A DNA stretch of 48,865 nucleotides from Poteriospumella lacustris (taxonomy: Eukaryota > Sar > Chrysophyceae > Chromulinales > Dinobryaceae), in the NCBI GenBank assembly GCA_008000375.1, contig SMOI01000191.1:13570-62434 (forward strand), in the 5' to 3' direction. Every line of letters begins with the position of its first letter. The stretch's first letter is position 1. Positions 29,010-38,828 of the stretch are shown here, piece after piece. Both the position numbers and the translations under genes were made by a program. The notes beneath the pieces are model-generated. The model was not told the DNA's origin and ran no database searches. It saw nothing but the letters and a program-made list of their open reading frames with translations.

Positions 29010-29519
29010 CTGAGCGGGGTAGACACGGTGACCATCACAGCGGTGTCACAATTCTGATCAGCGATTGCGTGGTATAACTTCGGTTATACCACGGCTAGGA
29101 GTGGTATAACCGAAGTTATACCACGGCTAGGAGTGGTATAACCGAAGTTATACCACGACTAGGAGTGGTATAACCACGGTTATTCCACGGCAAAACCAGT
29201 GAAGTAGCCAATGTGGAAGCGTTCGTAAAATAGCTATATTAATTGCAATTGCAGCGAATGACATTTTCGTCGCCATTTTGATTGCGATTTGTAATGAAAT
29301 TACACACAACAGTCGGCATGAGAGCAGTTGGCATTGATGGTATCGGTGCCACGTCTTGGGGTGCTTCACCAGCAGCAAATCTGATTTTTTACTGGGCCAT
29401 GACTGTTGAGTTTTCAACCGGAAACGCGCGCGCTCTGCCGCTTGCATGCACGATAGTACCATCATCATTTCGTCGTCGACGTCGATCGTACGCGTTTCGC
29501 GTCCTATGCTGCACATACT
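29010..29519 (-). repeat. MITE-A copy b, inverted relative to copy a
   Basis: Starts with the terminal arm AACTCTGAGCGGGGTAGAC (29009-29027), then GATCAGCGATTGCGTGG, then three complete 32-base units (29071-29166) and part of a fourth, then the ~330-base segment shared with 5693-5970. Translations of the two copies agree over long stretches in the same relative frame, but this is repeat homology, not evidence for a gene. Confidence 0.65.
29071..29197. repeat. 32-base palindromic minisatellite
   Basis: Units begin at 29071, 29103, 29135 and 29167. Each has the palindrome GGTATAACC-NN-GGTTATACC followed by ACGGCTAGGAGT. Units differ at one to four positions. Confidence 0.8.
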
Positions 29520-29568
29520 TTATCATATCAATAACATCACGTTCATAGCAACAAAATAGCCATACGGT

Positions 29569-29805
29569 TCATACCTTGTAATCACTTCGCTCACCAACTT
29601 CAGTCATAAACTTGGCCTTATTCGCATCGTTCAAATGCTCAGCAGGCACCAACGTATCGCCAACAACGTCTTCAATGGACGACGGGCATCGTTGTACTGT
29701 TGCGATGTTTTTGAGACAACTTCTGGCGAAGATATTTCTTCCGACATGACGATCGATTGTGAAAAGTAACGAGCTCTCCAATCGCCAACAAGCAGTCCAA
29801 TTCAA
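29569..29805 (-). CDS. Small ORF, possibly retroelement-derived
   Basis: 78 codons. The C-terminal part (VGDTLVPAEHLNDANKAKFM, TEVGERSDYKV) reads like real protein, and its last residues overlap repeat F, which is found in inverted orientation at 27087-27145. The start at 29805 is arbitrary. No family recognised. Confidence 0.3.
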   Translation of the reverse strand: MNWTACWRLESSLLFTIDRHVGRNIFARSCLKNIATVQRCPSSIEDVVGDTLVPAEHLNDANKAKFMTEVGERSDYKV

Positions 29806-30190
29806 AAAACCGAGGATGATCGAAAAGGTACCTTTTCGTCCCTTCTCCCCAAATGTTGTCCCTCCCCTCTTTCTCTTACGCCCGTAAACAAATTCCTAAG
29901 GAAGGGATTGGGTGTGTTTCCCGCTTGATTAGTAAGGAGTAAACAAGACAACTACTTGATCACGCTAGTCGAAAATATGCTCGTTTACAAAGCGGTTGAC
30001 AAAATATGCGCGTTTACAAAGGTATGGGACTACGTACAGGTGTTCAATGCAAAAGCAAAAGTCATGGCAGGGTTCACCTCAGTGCATGGCAGGGTTAATA
30101 GCAGGGGTTCTTTGGCGGGGATTAATTGCAGAGCGGAAAAAGGATAAAAGACATGACACGATTAATAGAAGGTATGTAAAAACTAATTAG
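29806..30190. other. Stretch without a recognised gene
   Basis: Short ORFs only. An imperfect direct repeat CAGGGTTCACCTCAGTGCAT / GGCAGGGTTAATAGCAG near 30066-30105 is seen. Confidence 0.3.
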
Positions 30191-30530
30191 TTATCATCTT
30201 CGTCCATTTCTTCTTTGGTCTTCTTGGTCTTCTTGATTGGCTTCTCCTCTTCCGCCATTTCGGGCTCATACAGGACAACATCCGCACGGCGTTGTTGGTT
30301 CAATCCCTTTCAAGACATGGCTGAAGGCTTCATAGTTTGTCAACCAATCAACGAGATGTCTCCAACTTTTATGGCGCAGGAAGCGGGTTAGTTGCCTTGA
30401 AAGTATCAAAGGCGGAATGTTCTCCCTCGCTTTGATCGTCTTCATCCCCATCTTTATCTTTCTGTTCGTCTCCATCGCTATTTTCAACACTGTCGTCTTC
30501 CTCGTCTTCGTCTTCTAGGGTTTTGTTTCA
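30191..30530 (-). pseudogene. Acidic nuclear-type protein fragments
   Basis: The minus strand reads LEDEDEEDDSVENSDGDEQK and GEHSAFDTFKATNPLP, then breaks. A second frame gives SWRHLVDWLTNYEAFSHVLK. A third ends the region with DVVLYEPEMAEEEKPIKKTK and a lysine/aspartate tail, stopping at 30191. Together they look like one acidic-basic nuclear protein or transposon accessory protein with two indels or small introns. No family is recognised. Confidence 0.35.
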
Positions 30531-31246
30531 TATGATGGGTGTGTACAGGTTACCGTCAACTAAAACGAGAAATAGAAAATAACTTGCAGAGGTATCGTTG
30601 TCAGCTGCACTGACATGGTTGCTCCGGGGCCGCCGGACTTGGCCCAAATGAATCTCACCCAAACGCACCGTAACTCGCACAAACCGAATCTCACCCAAAC
30701 CGACTCTCACTAACCCTAACCCTTGGGACCCCACAGATTCCGCCGCCCATTCAGTCCCACAGAAAAGAAAATATTCTGTTTCAGCGGCTTCCCTGAATAC
30801 CCAGCATAATGAAGAATTATTCCATTCAAAGTGAAGTAATTTAATGGAATAAAACCACTTGATCTCTCGCCGATCGCAGGAGAGACCTCCAGATAGAGTG
30901 CGTGTTGTCGGTTTCAATTCCAAAGTTTTAGTAGTATAACATATTGCCAATCATCGTTTCTGTGTAAAGTAAAGCCAAGCCCAAGCAAGTCAAATAAATG
31001 TAAGCATAAGCAATAACGTCTGCATGCAAACTCAATTTTGCCATTCCTCCTGCCATTCCTCCAGTACGACCATGTCCTTTTTCATCGTGTGCCTTTCCTG
31101 TCGACCTCACTCCTGTAATATTTCAGCCGTCATCCTTCGATCATCTCCCGATCCACTGCAGCCGAAGACCTGTTCGTCATCCAGCAGCTACGGCTACATT
31201 GCCGCTACATATTAGTTGGTCTTACGTGATGCTGTTTTGCTGATTT
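30531..31246. other. Stretch without a recognised gene; short CTCACCCAAAC repeats
   Basis: Between 30650 and 30722 a 16-20 base motif with core AATCTCACCCAAACCG is repeated about four times with changes, ending in CTAACCCTAACCC. It resembles the minisatellite at 44476-44677. No gene recognised. Confidence 0.35.
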
Positions 31247-31585
31247 TTGGAGAGGTGTAAAGTACATTTAATTTATAGCGACTTCTCCATGAACAGACCA
31301 ACGCGGCAGCGTCACCAAGGATTAATGGGCAGGAGGTTGATGAAGAATCACCTATTGCCGCGAGGTGACGTGAAGCAGCAACAGCTAGATCACGCCGTTT
31401 TCGCCAACAACAGTCTCCACATGCGCGTCAGCAAGTTGCGCCCCAGCACCGTCTCCAACGATATAATATGGCTCAGGTTCCAAATGGACAATGCACGACG
31501 TCCAAGAGAGACTTATCAGTCACGACATGGGCTCGGTCCACATCCCGTTCACAATCGCACTTGCGTCTACAAGGACTTCTTTTGA
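31247..31585 (+). other. Unrecognised 112-codon ORF
   Basis: Basic, histidine- and arginine-rich text (RPTRQRHQGLMGRRLMKNHL). The opposite strand also has a plausible frame at 31473-31676 with HTFFLTTVYCHKHLKRSPCR and VTDKSLLDVVHCPFG, which looks more like a zinc-containing protein. Neither can be assigned. Confidence 0.25.
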
Positions 31586-31959
31586 GATGCTTGTGGCAGT
31601 ACACAGTGGTCAAAAAGAAAGTGTGCTTTAGAATATAAGACAAGTTTAACGAAGTCGGTGGTGACATTCGCGGCAAAGTAAGATCAATTAGGAGTCACTA
31701 AGGCAGAGGAGGAACGACGAGAACTTTCTTGTCGTCACTAATGACGACAAGAAAGACGGTGAAGACGGTGAAGAAGCGTTACTCTAACGTTTCTGACGGC
31801 TGCTTGTCTGCGCTTGGTCTTTGGTCTTCATTTCTTTCTTGTTGTTGTTTCTTGTGTGGTCTTGCGTTTGGTTGTTGCGTTGGGCGTGTCGTGTGTCCCG
31901 GCCCGGAGTGCGTGCTGCACCCGCACGCACTTCTTCAGTTTGGGTGCTGTCGCGGCAAT

Positions 31960-32440
31960 AATCCTAACGCAAGGAACCTTTATCGCAATGTATGTGATTC
32001 GCATCCTCCAAAGATCCGAAACATCGTAAAGGCCTGGTCATTCTCGATGCTTCCACTAACTTTGAGAACTTCGTCATATTTTCAAGATCCGGCGTATCTG
32101 TGCCATTCCATCCATTGTTATACTCATTGAAGGTTCCGCGAATGCACGAACTGTTATTGTCTAATTTATCAGCCGTTCGCGCATGTATGGCATAAAGATG
32201 TCGTATAGGACAGCATAGAATTGGCATTTGCCACTGACTGCTTTGAACTCTCTAATATTGACGTGCCCGAAGTGCGTCTTCCATATGCCAAACGCTGAAT
32301 AAGAAACGGGAGCTTCGCTGAAATGACCACGGACCACTATATCGTTGATGGTCAAGATGGAGTTTCGGTTTTTCAAGATGGATTTCGCTTGGTGGGCATC
32401 TCATCTCCGACAGTGGTGACGAAACCGTCCATCCATGCAA
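31960..32440 (-). other. Minus-strand coding-like fragments in several frames
   Basis: Frames at 32252-32440, 32161-32376 and 31964-32227 read in order with natural-looking text (TINDIVVRGHFSEAPVSYS; GKCQFYAVLYDIFMPYMRER; FNEYNNGWNGTDTPDLEN). They may be one decayed gene with two frameshifts. No family recognised. Confidence 0.3.
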
Positions 32441-33244
32441 CTGTTTACTGTATTGATGGCTCCCGTGAAAACAACATGTGAGACAGTTTTTCCCCGAAGA
32501 TCAAACGGTTGCGCATCTTTGCCAACTCCAATTCCGCTTGAGTGCACTTGTTGCCTCTGATACTTTGATAAGCGTACTAACGTTACTGTTCAGTCACCGA
32601 CCGCTTGATTTGTCATTGTTCCTTGTTGAGACGAAAGTTATCAAGACTCAACAGATTGAGCATTCACAAATGGTAACCTCACCTTATTAAGCGATACATA
32701 GAACTTGTTCAAGTGAGACAATAAGTTTGGAGTGGTCAAATATCCATATGATTTGAGACATACTGAAATATTCGGCACAAGTATGAACATTTTTCGGTTG
32801 CGACGGTTAGGTTTTCGAGAAAATGACAAGGTACATTTATACATCGTTTGAGTGAGGCTATCCAGCTCTGCCCATGCATCCATGATACGTTGGTCATTCG
32901 CATCGGCCATTTCCTAATAATATCAGAACATCTCAGACTGTAGGTGGATATGCACGTCCTCAAGGCTGAACAGAGAAAGTTCATGCACAGTCATTTGGCG
33001 TGGAACGATCGAAATGGAACAAAGCTGGGGAAACATGCGAACGTTTTGTTCGCCAAAGACGTGGCATCACGAACGGCAGCCGGTGACAAAACCAGGTTGT
33101 TTCACCCAGACAAAGGACAACAACAGATCGTCCGAAGATATGTGCTTAATTGGACGGATATCGTTTTGTCTTCTGTTGAAGTAAAAATATAATTTGCAAA
33201 TAATTGATTCATTTTTGAATGAACCTGTCCTCTATGCTGTACTA
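32441..33244. other. Stretch with short unassigned ORFs
   Basis: Plus-strand ORFs at 32478-32690 and 32944-33192 (the latter with AKDVASRTAAGDKTRLFHPD) and minus-strand ORFs at 32641-32984 overlap. None shows a known motif. Confidence 0.3.
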
Positions 33245-34065
33245 TCATAGAATAAGTGCCGTTCGCACTTTGCACGGACGGATCTGCGCACGAAGCGCGT
33301 GTTCAACGTTTACCTGACTCACTATATTTGCGTGATTGCGAAACGCGCGCGCAGTAGTCCCAAGAACATGTTTTCGATTAACCACCTGTGCAAGAGTTCA
33401 CCTTGTATACGGCATGGCAACATCTCTCTCCAACCAATGTGGACAATGAGTGTGAACCTGATCATGCCACTTGGTTAAATATTTTCAATGCCCATTGGAT
33501 GACAACGCCAGAGATTATACCGCCTTCATCACTGCATTTGGAACATCACTCCTTTGAACATCGAGCATTCCCTGTGCGTGATTCACTGGGAACATCCCTT
33601 CGACCATTCCGACCACCGTTCCATCCTCCAGATATACCAAGCTCCTATCCCCGCGAGTAGCAAACGACCCCTGAGGGCCAGGGCCCTGACAATCCACAAA
33701 AAAACGAGTCATCGCAAGGGTTAGGTATCACAAACAAAAAAGCCTGTTGCATGGCCAATCTTGCGGACGACTTGGCCATAAAGCGAACCTCCCAGCCATC
33801 CCGTGTTATCCTCAAAATCCCAAAATTTGCTAAACCGTAAATCGTGGTAATGGCGATTGTGGTGAACAATATTCATGGTCATGGGAAGCCGACGCGAAGG
33901 GTCAAGCCGACGCGAAGGGTCAATCCGTTCGGCTATCATAGCAAAGAGCAACTATGATCAACAAGTTTATGTATACCTTTGTATCGCGATGTTTATTTAC
34001 ATTGCATAATTCTATTTACGTATCTTGAGTTGCAATGCAAGACTAACACATCAATAGCGACGACT
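33245..34065. repeat. LTR-like repeat E, copy 2, with an insertion
   Basis: 33245-33350 matches the GC-hairpin half of copy 1 (GCCGTTCGCACTTTGCACGG), and 33935-34065 matches its second half (ATAGCAAAGAGCAACTATG; TTGAGTTGCAATGC). The ~590 bases between are absent from copy 1. They include an unassigned ORF (33388-33660) and a two-fold 18-base repeat GCCGACGCGAAGGGTCAA at 33883-33920. Confidence 0.45.
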
Positions 34066-34768
34066 TCGCTGTGATCATCTCGAGTTGGCAGATGCGAGCG
34101 GCATTGTGTGCCATAAGAAACTCGGACAGGCTACCATCGGAAAAGAACTCGTGGACAGGAAAGCAGAGGCGTTTGAAGAGTACGTCGTCTGTTCCAGAGG
34201 CGAAGCAAATGCGATATCAGGGATGAGGTAGCAGGAGAAGACATTCGTAGTTCCAACTATTGTTTTGCTGAGATGTAAATAACCTGACAACACGAGGCAT
34301 CAAATGCTGTTGGCGTTAGCAATTAAATACCAGCAAGACACAGCCAACAGACTGAGCGTTGGAAACTTTTAGAAGTTGGAAACGTGAGGAGTGCAGTCAC
34401 GTTGGCATCACCTTCACGCTAATGGTGAACACAAGTGGTTCAGCCCCATTCTTGAGCTAATATAAAACAAAAACAGTCCAACTTGGGCAGCTTCATCCAA
34501 GTCTTGGTGTCGATTAATTGGAGGTCGGTGGTGTGGAAACACTAAATCCAACAGTCGGTGAAAACAGGCCTGGTCAAACCGGCAAGCTTCAGAAATGTCG
34601 TGGCATTACTCTTCAGAGTAACCCCATCAAGCTGCTCAAGATATCTGAGCATTGTCCTGAAGCGCGTCGAGCGCAATTTGCGACACCATCAGCCCGCCAA
34701 GATCCAATTTACGAGCGAAGAGAAGTTGGAAGAATTTTAAAAACTGGTTACCTAGAGAGCCACTGGCG
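34066..34768. other. Mostly unassigned sequence before a Harbinger relic
   Basis: A plus-strand frame at 34078-34230 reads LADASGIVCHKKLGQATIGK and AFEEYVVCSRGEANAISGM. Another from 34558 to 34740 reads KTGLVKPASFRNVVALLF and AKIQFTSEEKLEEF. The second may be the N-terminal part of the transposase relic that follows, but no motif proves this. Confidence 0.3.
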
Positions 34769-35108
34769 TCTGAAATTGTTGGCTTCGTTGACGGGCTGGC
34801 GCTACCTGTCGAGCGCTCTCATGTAGAGCGGGTGCAAAGTACGTTCTATAACGGATACAAAGGCGATACCGTGGTCAACAATGTTTTCGCCTTTTGGTCC
34901 TGATGGGAAAATTTACCTCGCTGCTATCAACTACCCCTGTCGTAAGAGAAATGCTATGATGGCACTGTCGTAAGAGAAATTGTAGTTTTCCTGAAGAAGA
35001 ATCTACGAGGCCGTCGATCAAGGCTTTCCCCGGTCTGGGGATGCCTATGATGTTTTTGTGGGACCTTACAGTGAAGAAAACTGTCGAAAAACGGTCTCGG
35101 GGATTCAA
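34769..35108 (+). pseudogene. DDE_Tnp_4 / PIF-Harbinger-type transposase relic
   Basis: EIVGFVDGLALPVERSHVER carries the first catalytic aspartate (near 34790), followed by QSTFYNGYKGDTVVNNVFAF. After a one-base shift come DGKIYLAAINYP and then, after a damaged stretch, AVDQGFPRSGDAYDVFVGP with the second aspartate (near 35016). The usual PGSWHD segment is replaced by a 16-base direct repeat CTGTCGTAAGAGAAAT (34937-34952, 34965-34980). The third catalytic residue is missing because MITE-A copy c starts at 35143. It is related to, but distinct from, the transposase at 48010. Confidence 0.7.
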
Positions 35109-35142
35109 GTATTATGCGAAGCTCGATGCTACGAAGGAAAAC

Positions 35143-35349
35143 AACTCTGAGTGGGGTAGACACGGTGACCACCACAAGGGTTTCACAATTCTGATCAGCG
35201 ATTGCGTGGTATAACCGTGGTTATAGCACTGCTAGCCGTGGAATAACCGAAGTTATACCACTCCTACCTGTGGTATAACCACGGTTATATGAGAATTGGG
35301 AAACCTCTGTGGTGGTTTCTACAACACCGCGTCTACCCCGCTCAGAGTT
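35143..35349 (+). mobile_element. MITE-A copy c, short form with both terminal repeats
   Basis: Left arm AACTCTGAGTGGGGTAGAC (35143-35161) and right arm GTCTACCCCGCTCAGAGTT (35331-35349) are inverted repeats with one mismatch. Between them are almost three palindromic 32-base units. This copy defines both ends of the family at about 207 bases. Target duplication not clear. Confidence 0.75.
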
Positions 35350-35356
35350 GGTTCCT

Positions 35357-35838
35357 ACAAGGAGGAAAGCGACATGGTATCAAACAAACAAAGCGACATG
35401 GTATCTGGTAAAACAAAGCCAGAAAGTCGCATGGAGAAGGACAACATCTACGTTGTGACGTGCCACCCTAGCGTCAATGGCACAACCGTCTGTGAGTGTA
35501 TATCTAAGATTATCACACACTCGAGGACCTTCAAGGAACAACATGCTGCCATTGAACGGAATGTTAACCAGCTGAAGGTTCATACAAAGCCGGTGGACAC
35601 GGTGGCGTCTGAAGCTCATGATGATGCTGAAGTAAGCTGCTTGACACTTGAAGTTGTTTCCCGTAGCTTGTATAAGAATATATATGTTGTAATATTTAAC
35701 ACAGATGAAATTCGTCAAAAATATCAATTGACGACATTAATTCGGGACGGTGCATTTGGTCAAATAAACGTCGGGCCCAAAATGGGCAAGTGGAACAAAG
35801 GAAAACAGATGTTCATCCGCAGGCTATTTCATGAGTGA
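35357..35838 (+). CDS. Unrecognised 160-residue protein after MITE-A
   Basis: The frame is open from inside the MITE (35296) to 35838. The part after the MITE starts SYKEESDMVSNKQSDMVSGK, with a short internal duplication, and runs through VTCHPSVNGTTVCECISK and VNQLKVHTKPVDTVASEAHD to MGKWNKGKQMFIRRLFHE. It looks like genuine protein sequence without stops. It may be part of a retroelement Gag or another accessory protein; no motif allows a decision. Confidence 0.35.
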
Positions 35839-35916
35839 AGAAACGAATACTGTATACCTATCCCATGAGGGAAGAAACGAATGCTATATGCACAGTAGTT
35901 TTGGGGATATAGCATA

Positions 35917-36132
35917 CCAAAACTAAGCGCGAGGACCCTTAGTGAAACCGTACTTATGTACGTTTATTGTATTCTTCCATCTGTACATACGGTACAAGAA
36001 CTACACAATATGACCAGTGCAAACCTAGATTCCCAAAGCGAGGCGACACGACATGACCCTCTGGGGGCGACATCCAATAAAAGCGTCCTGACCCTGTAGC
36101 CACAGAAGTATACTACTGTTTCACTAAGGGAA
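35917..36132 (+). mobile_element. MITE-B copy A
   Basis: 216 bases between TA dinucleotides (35915-35916 and 36133-36134). Near the left end GCGCGAGGACCCTTAGTGAA, at the right end GTTTCACTAAGGGAA, so CCTTAGTGAAAC is inverted near both ends. Contains GTACTTATGTACG and GTATACTAC palindromes. Copies at 36664-36881 (inverted) and 41002-41204, partial at 24500-24581. Confidence 0.7.
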
Positions 36133-36187
36133 TAGCCTGGACGTCTGCTGCCAAGAAAGGTCGGACCCTCCAGGGCATCTGGAGGGT

Positions 36188-36650
36188 GTGCGTATGATAC
36201 CCTGGAGGGTGTGCTTATCAGCTCTCCCAAGCCGAGGTCTGATGCCAAGAAAATCGACAAGTTTGACAAACCCGCAGCCCCCAGAGCTACAGAGGGTGCA
36301 ACCGAGGATGGTGAGCCTGAGTCAGCTGAACGCCGATACCCCAGCCACCCGTCGAGGATTGATCGAAGGAAGACATGACTCCCGGAACTACAAAGTTTCT
36401 ACCACCGAGCACGCACTCGAACTCTTTCACAAGGTGTACCGTGTGTCTTTTCGCGCCGACATGCGCATGAAGGATAGTGTACCGGTGATCATGGATGCAG
36501 CTGAAGCAGAAATCCACAACATGATCAGCAACAAGGTCCTTCATCCAGTGAAGATGACAAACCTCAAGGAAGGTGGATGACATACCATTCCGGTCCACAT
36601 GTTTTTAGCTTCAAGACGAAAGCTGGTGACGAACAAGACGTGGACACCAT
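36188..36650 (+). pseudogene. Copia-like RT N-terminal fragment
   Basis: YKVSTTEHALELFHKVYRVS, then AEAEIHNMISNKVLHPVKMT, a stop at 36580 and, in the same frame, HTIPVHMFLASRRKL and KTWTPLV. This order matches the approach to the RT domain in protist Copia polyproteins (a YNIS-like segment, the 'ML..KV.HPV' segment and the 'IP..MFLK.K' segment). It ends at MITE-B copy B. A separate RT piece at 39497-39810 may belong to the same element. Confidence 0.6.
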
Positions 36651-36663
36651 TGGTGAAACATTA

Positions 36664-36881
36664 TTCCCTTAGTGAAACAGTAGTATACTACTGTGGCTAC
36701 AGGGTCAGGACGCTTTTTTTGGAAGTCGCCTACCCAGAGTGTCCTGTCGTGTCGCCTCGCTTTGGGAATCTAGGTTTGCACTGGACATATTGTGTAGTTC
36801 TTGCACCGTATGTACAGATGGAAGAATACAATAAACGTACATAAGTACGGTTTCACTAAGGGTCCTCGCGCTCAGCTCTGG
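36664..36881 (-). mobile_element. MITE-B copy B, inverted
   Basis: Starts TTCCCTTAGTGAAACAG after TA (36662-36663) and ends CGCGCTCAGCTCTGG. The TA at the other end has been lost. With copy A it forms a large inverted repeat about 530 bases apart. Confidence 0.7.
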
Positions 36882-37077
36882 TCTCTGTCTTTCTGCTTAT
36901 CTCCCTCGCAGTCACGATCGGACAAACTCTCACATCAAGGCCGCCTTTCTGCTTACCCCAGTCAAGGAAGATGTCCGATTACTTTTTGTGACCGTCACGC
37001 GTGGTGACTTGGCCAACCTGTGGCTTTATGTCCAACCACCAAGAGGTGAGGTATGGTTCAGGCTTCTCCAGTATATA

Positions 37078-37457
37078 GGAAGTCGTGCACCATTGTGGCG
37101 GTTTTTTCAGTGGCGACTGACGCTTTTTTGACGAAATTGCGGTTTTCATTTACCGTCAAATTAGGCGACGATTGTTGAGGCCCAGTCGATCGGTGCCCAC
37201 AACATTAATGTTCATACCTATATTAAAAATATATGGTATGAACATTGACTTTTTGACAGGTCGTCCTTCATTTTGTATTTCAAACAATTTATGTAACGAG
37301 GAGCACAACGTCTGTGTCATCGATCATTTATTTCCTCAACGTCTGTGGGAATGCCACAGGTTGTTGATAAATCCACCTTTAAAGTTAGTGTCGAAAACCA
37401 ATTTTCTGAAACTTCTCAAAACCGCCATTTCAACCGCCACAATGGTGCACGACTACC
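37078..37457 (+). mobile_element. MITE-C copy 2, Tc1/mariner-type
   Basis: 380 bases between TA duplications (37076-37077, 37458-37459). Ends start GGAAGTCGTGCACCATTG and finish with the complement, ACCATTG/CAATGGT and onward matching about 22 bases. Short central palindrome around AAATATATGGTATGAACAT. Opposite orientation to 13736-14270. Confidence 0.75.
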
Positions 37458-38008
37458 TATATGGCCTTACGGAGTCGCCCATCCAGTTTCATGAGATCTT
37501 GACCAAGAAGCTCATCAGCTCGCCTGCAACGCTTGCAAGGATCCATCCCACTTTATCGGGGCCTACCCACACTTCAATGCTTACCTGGCGTCCCGGAAGG
37601 CCTCCTCGGCTGCAACATCGTTAGCTATCACCGCGTCATCGTCGGCAGACCAAGCCTCCCTTCCAAGTTCATGGTTTCAGTCATTACCTGACCAAGTTCG
37701 GTGCTACCGCCCTGCCAGCAGTTAGCTTCAAATCGTTGAACCGTGATGACGGTAAATACGCTCTTGAAGCTGACTTGTTTCCTCTCTCTTGAAGCTGGCG
37801 AAGTGGCCCTTGCTGCACAGCAGCTGCCCGAAACCACAGTTCTCCTCGAAGGGCATACTACTATTTGGCAATCAAAGCCTCCTGTTGCGCCTCAACGGCC
37901 ACAACCAGAAAATACCCCTCAATAAGAGTCTCAGCAGACTCTACATATTTTTGATGAACCAGCTGGTCTAGATTGCTACGAAATTAAACGCGTTGTTGGT
38001 GGTGAAAA
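37458..38008 (+). other. Coding-like stretch across frames, possible Gag upstream part
   Basis: Successive frames read TESPIQFHEILTKKLISSP, YHRVIVGRPSLPSKF, FGATALPAVSFKSLNRDDGK and EAGEVALAAQQLPETTVLLE, which together look like one decayed protein. It lies directly before the zinc-knuckle ORF at 38009, so it may be the N-terminal part of the same Gag. No domain recognised. Confidence 0.3.
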
Positions 38009-38641
38009 TTGACCCAGTATCCAAAAGAGATCCTGACCTTGCCTGACGAACAAACAAGGCAATGTCCGCCAAGGTCGAAAGATAAACAGCAAGGCGCTAG
38101 ACCACTACAGAAAGAAAAGCCAAGACAAAAGTCAACATCATGCTTCGCGTGTAAGAAGAACGGCCATTACGCGTCCGACTGCCCGATATTCAAGTCGTTC
38201 CTGCAGACTCTCTCAACAGAGGAGAGGGCACTTACCGCTGTCAGCCACTCTGCAGAACAGTTTGAAGATGAAAGTGATGTGGAGAGTGACCACTTCATCG
38301 AGGACTTTGCCCGAGGACAAGCACCACGAGGCAACCTCGACGACGTGACCACTGCGGCTCCCACGCAGTGTGTGACTGCAAATGAAACGGGTTCCGCTGA
38401 GCCAGTGCAGGAGAAACTGAAACGGAGATGGCTGTACCTGCGCGACAGGAGAGCAGGGGACACCAGACAGGTCACGATGATCTGCAAACCTCTGACGAAG
38501 CAACAAACGCAATGGCAAGTCAAAACACACCTTGTGCTGTTTTTCGTTCTGACTTGTGTTTTGTCTTGTTTGTTGGTTGGTTTGTTGTGTTGTTTCGTGA
38601 GAGTTTTGTTGAAATATATTGCAGAGACAGCAATTAATTGA
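38009..38641 (+). pseudogene. Retroelement Gag with CCHC zinc knuckle, fused to a hydrophobic tail
   Basis: STSCFACKKNGHYASDCPIF is a CCHC zinc knuckle (C-x2-C-x4-H-x4-C), the nucleic-acid-binding motif of Gag proteins, here about 50 residues into the frame. Basic text precedes it and acidic text follows (AEQFEDESDVESDHFIEDFA). The last ~50 residues turn abruptly into a hydrophobic segment (LVLFFVLTCVLSCLLVGLLC). That is unlike any Gag and probably reflects readthrough into other sequence. No protease or integrase follows in frame. Confidence 0.6.
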
Positions 38642-38828
38642 AGCTGTATTTTCTTGAGAACATGTACCTGGTGGCGGTCTTTATAGCTGGAGTAAATGCC
38701 GATCGGGAAGGAGGGTCCAGCGACGAGAACGACGAGGACTACAACCCGCCCAGAAACTCCAGAGGAAACCTGTATAACTCCAGAGAAAAAAAGCTGCATA
38801 ACGTGGAGCTTGCATCCCAAGAAAAGAG

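Noticed and set aside
29071-29197. CRISPR-like regular repeats
   Set aside because: Units of 32 bases are directly adjacent with no unique spacers, are palindromic, and belong to a dispersed element in a eukaryotic setting.
30712-30722. Telomere-like CTAACCCTAACCC
   Set aside because: Only two units, embedded in a diverged CTCACCCAAAC minisatellite; too short to be an interstitial telomere.
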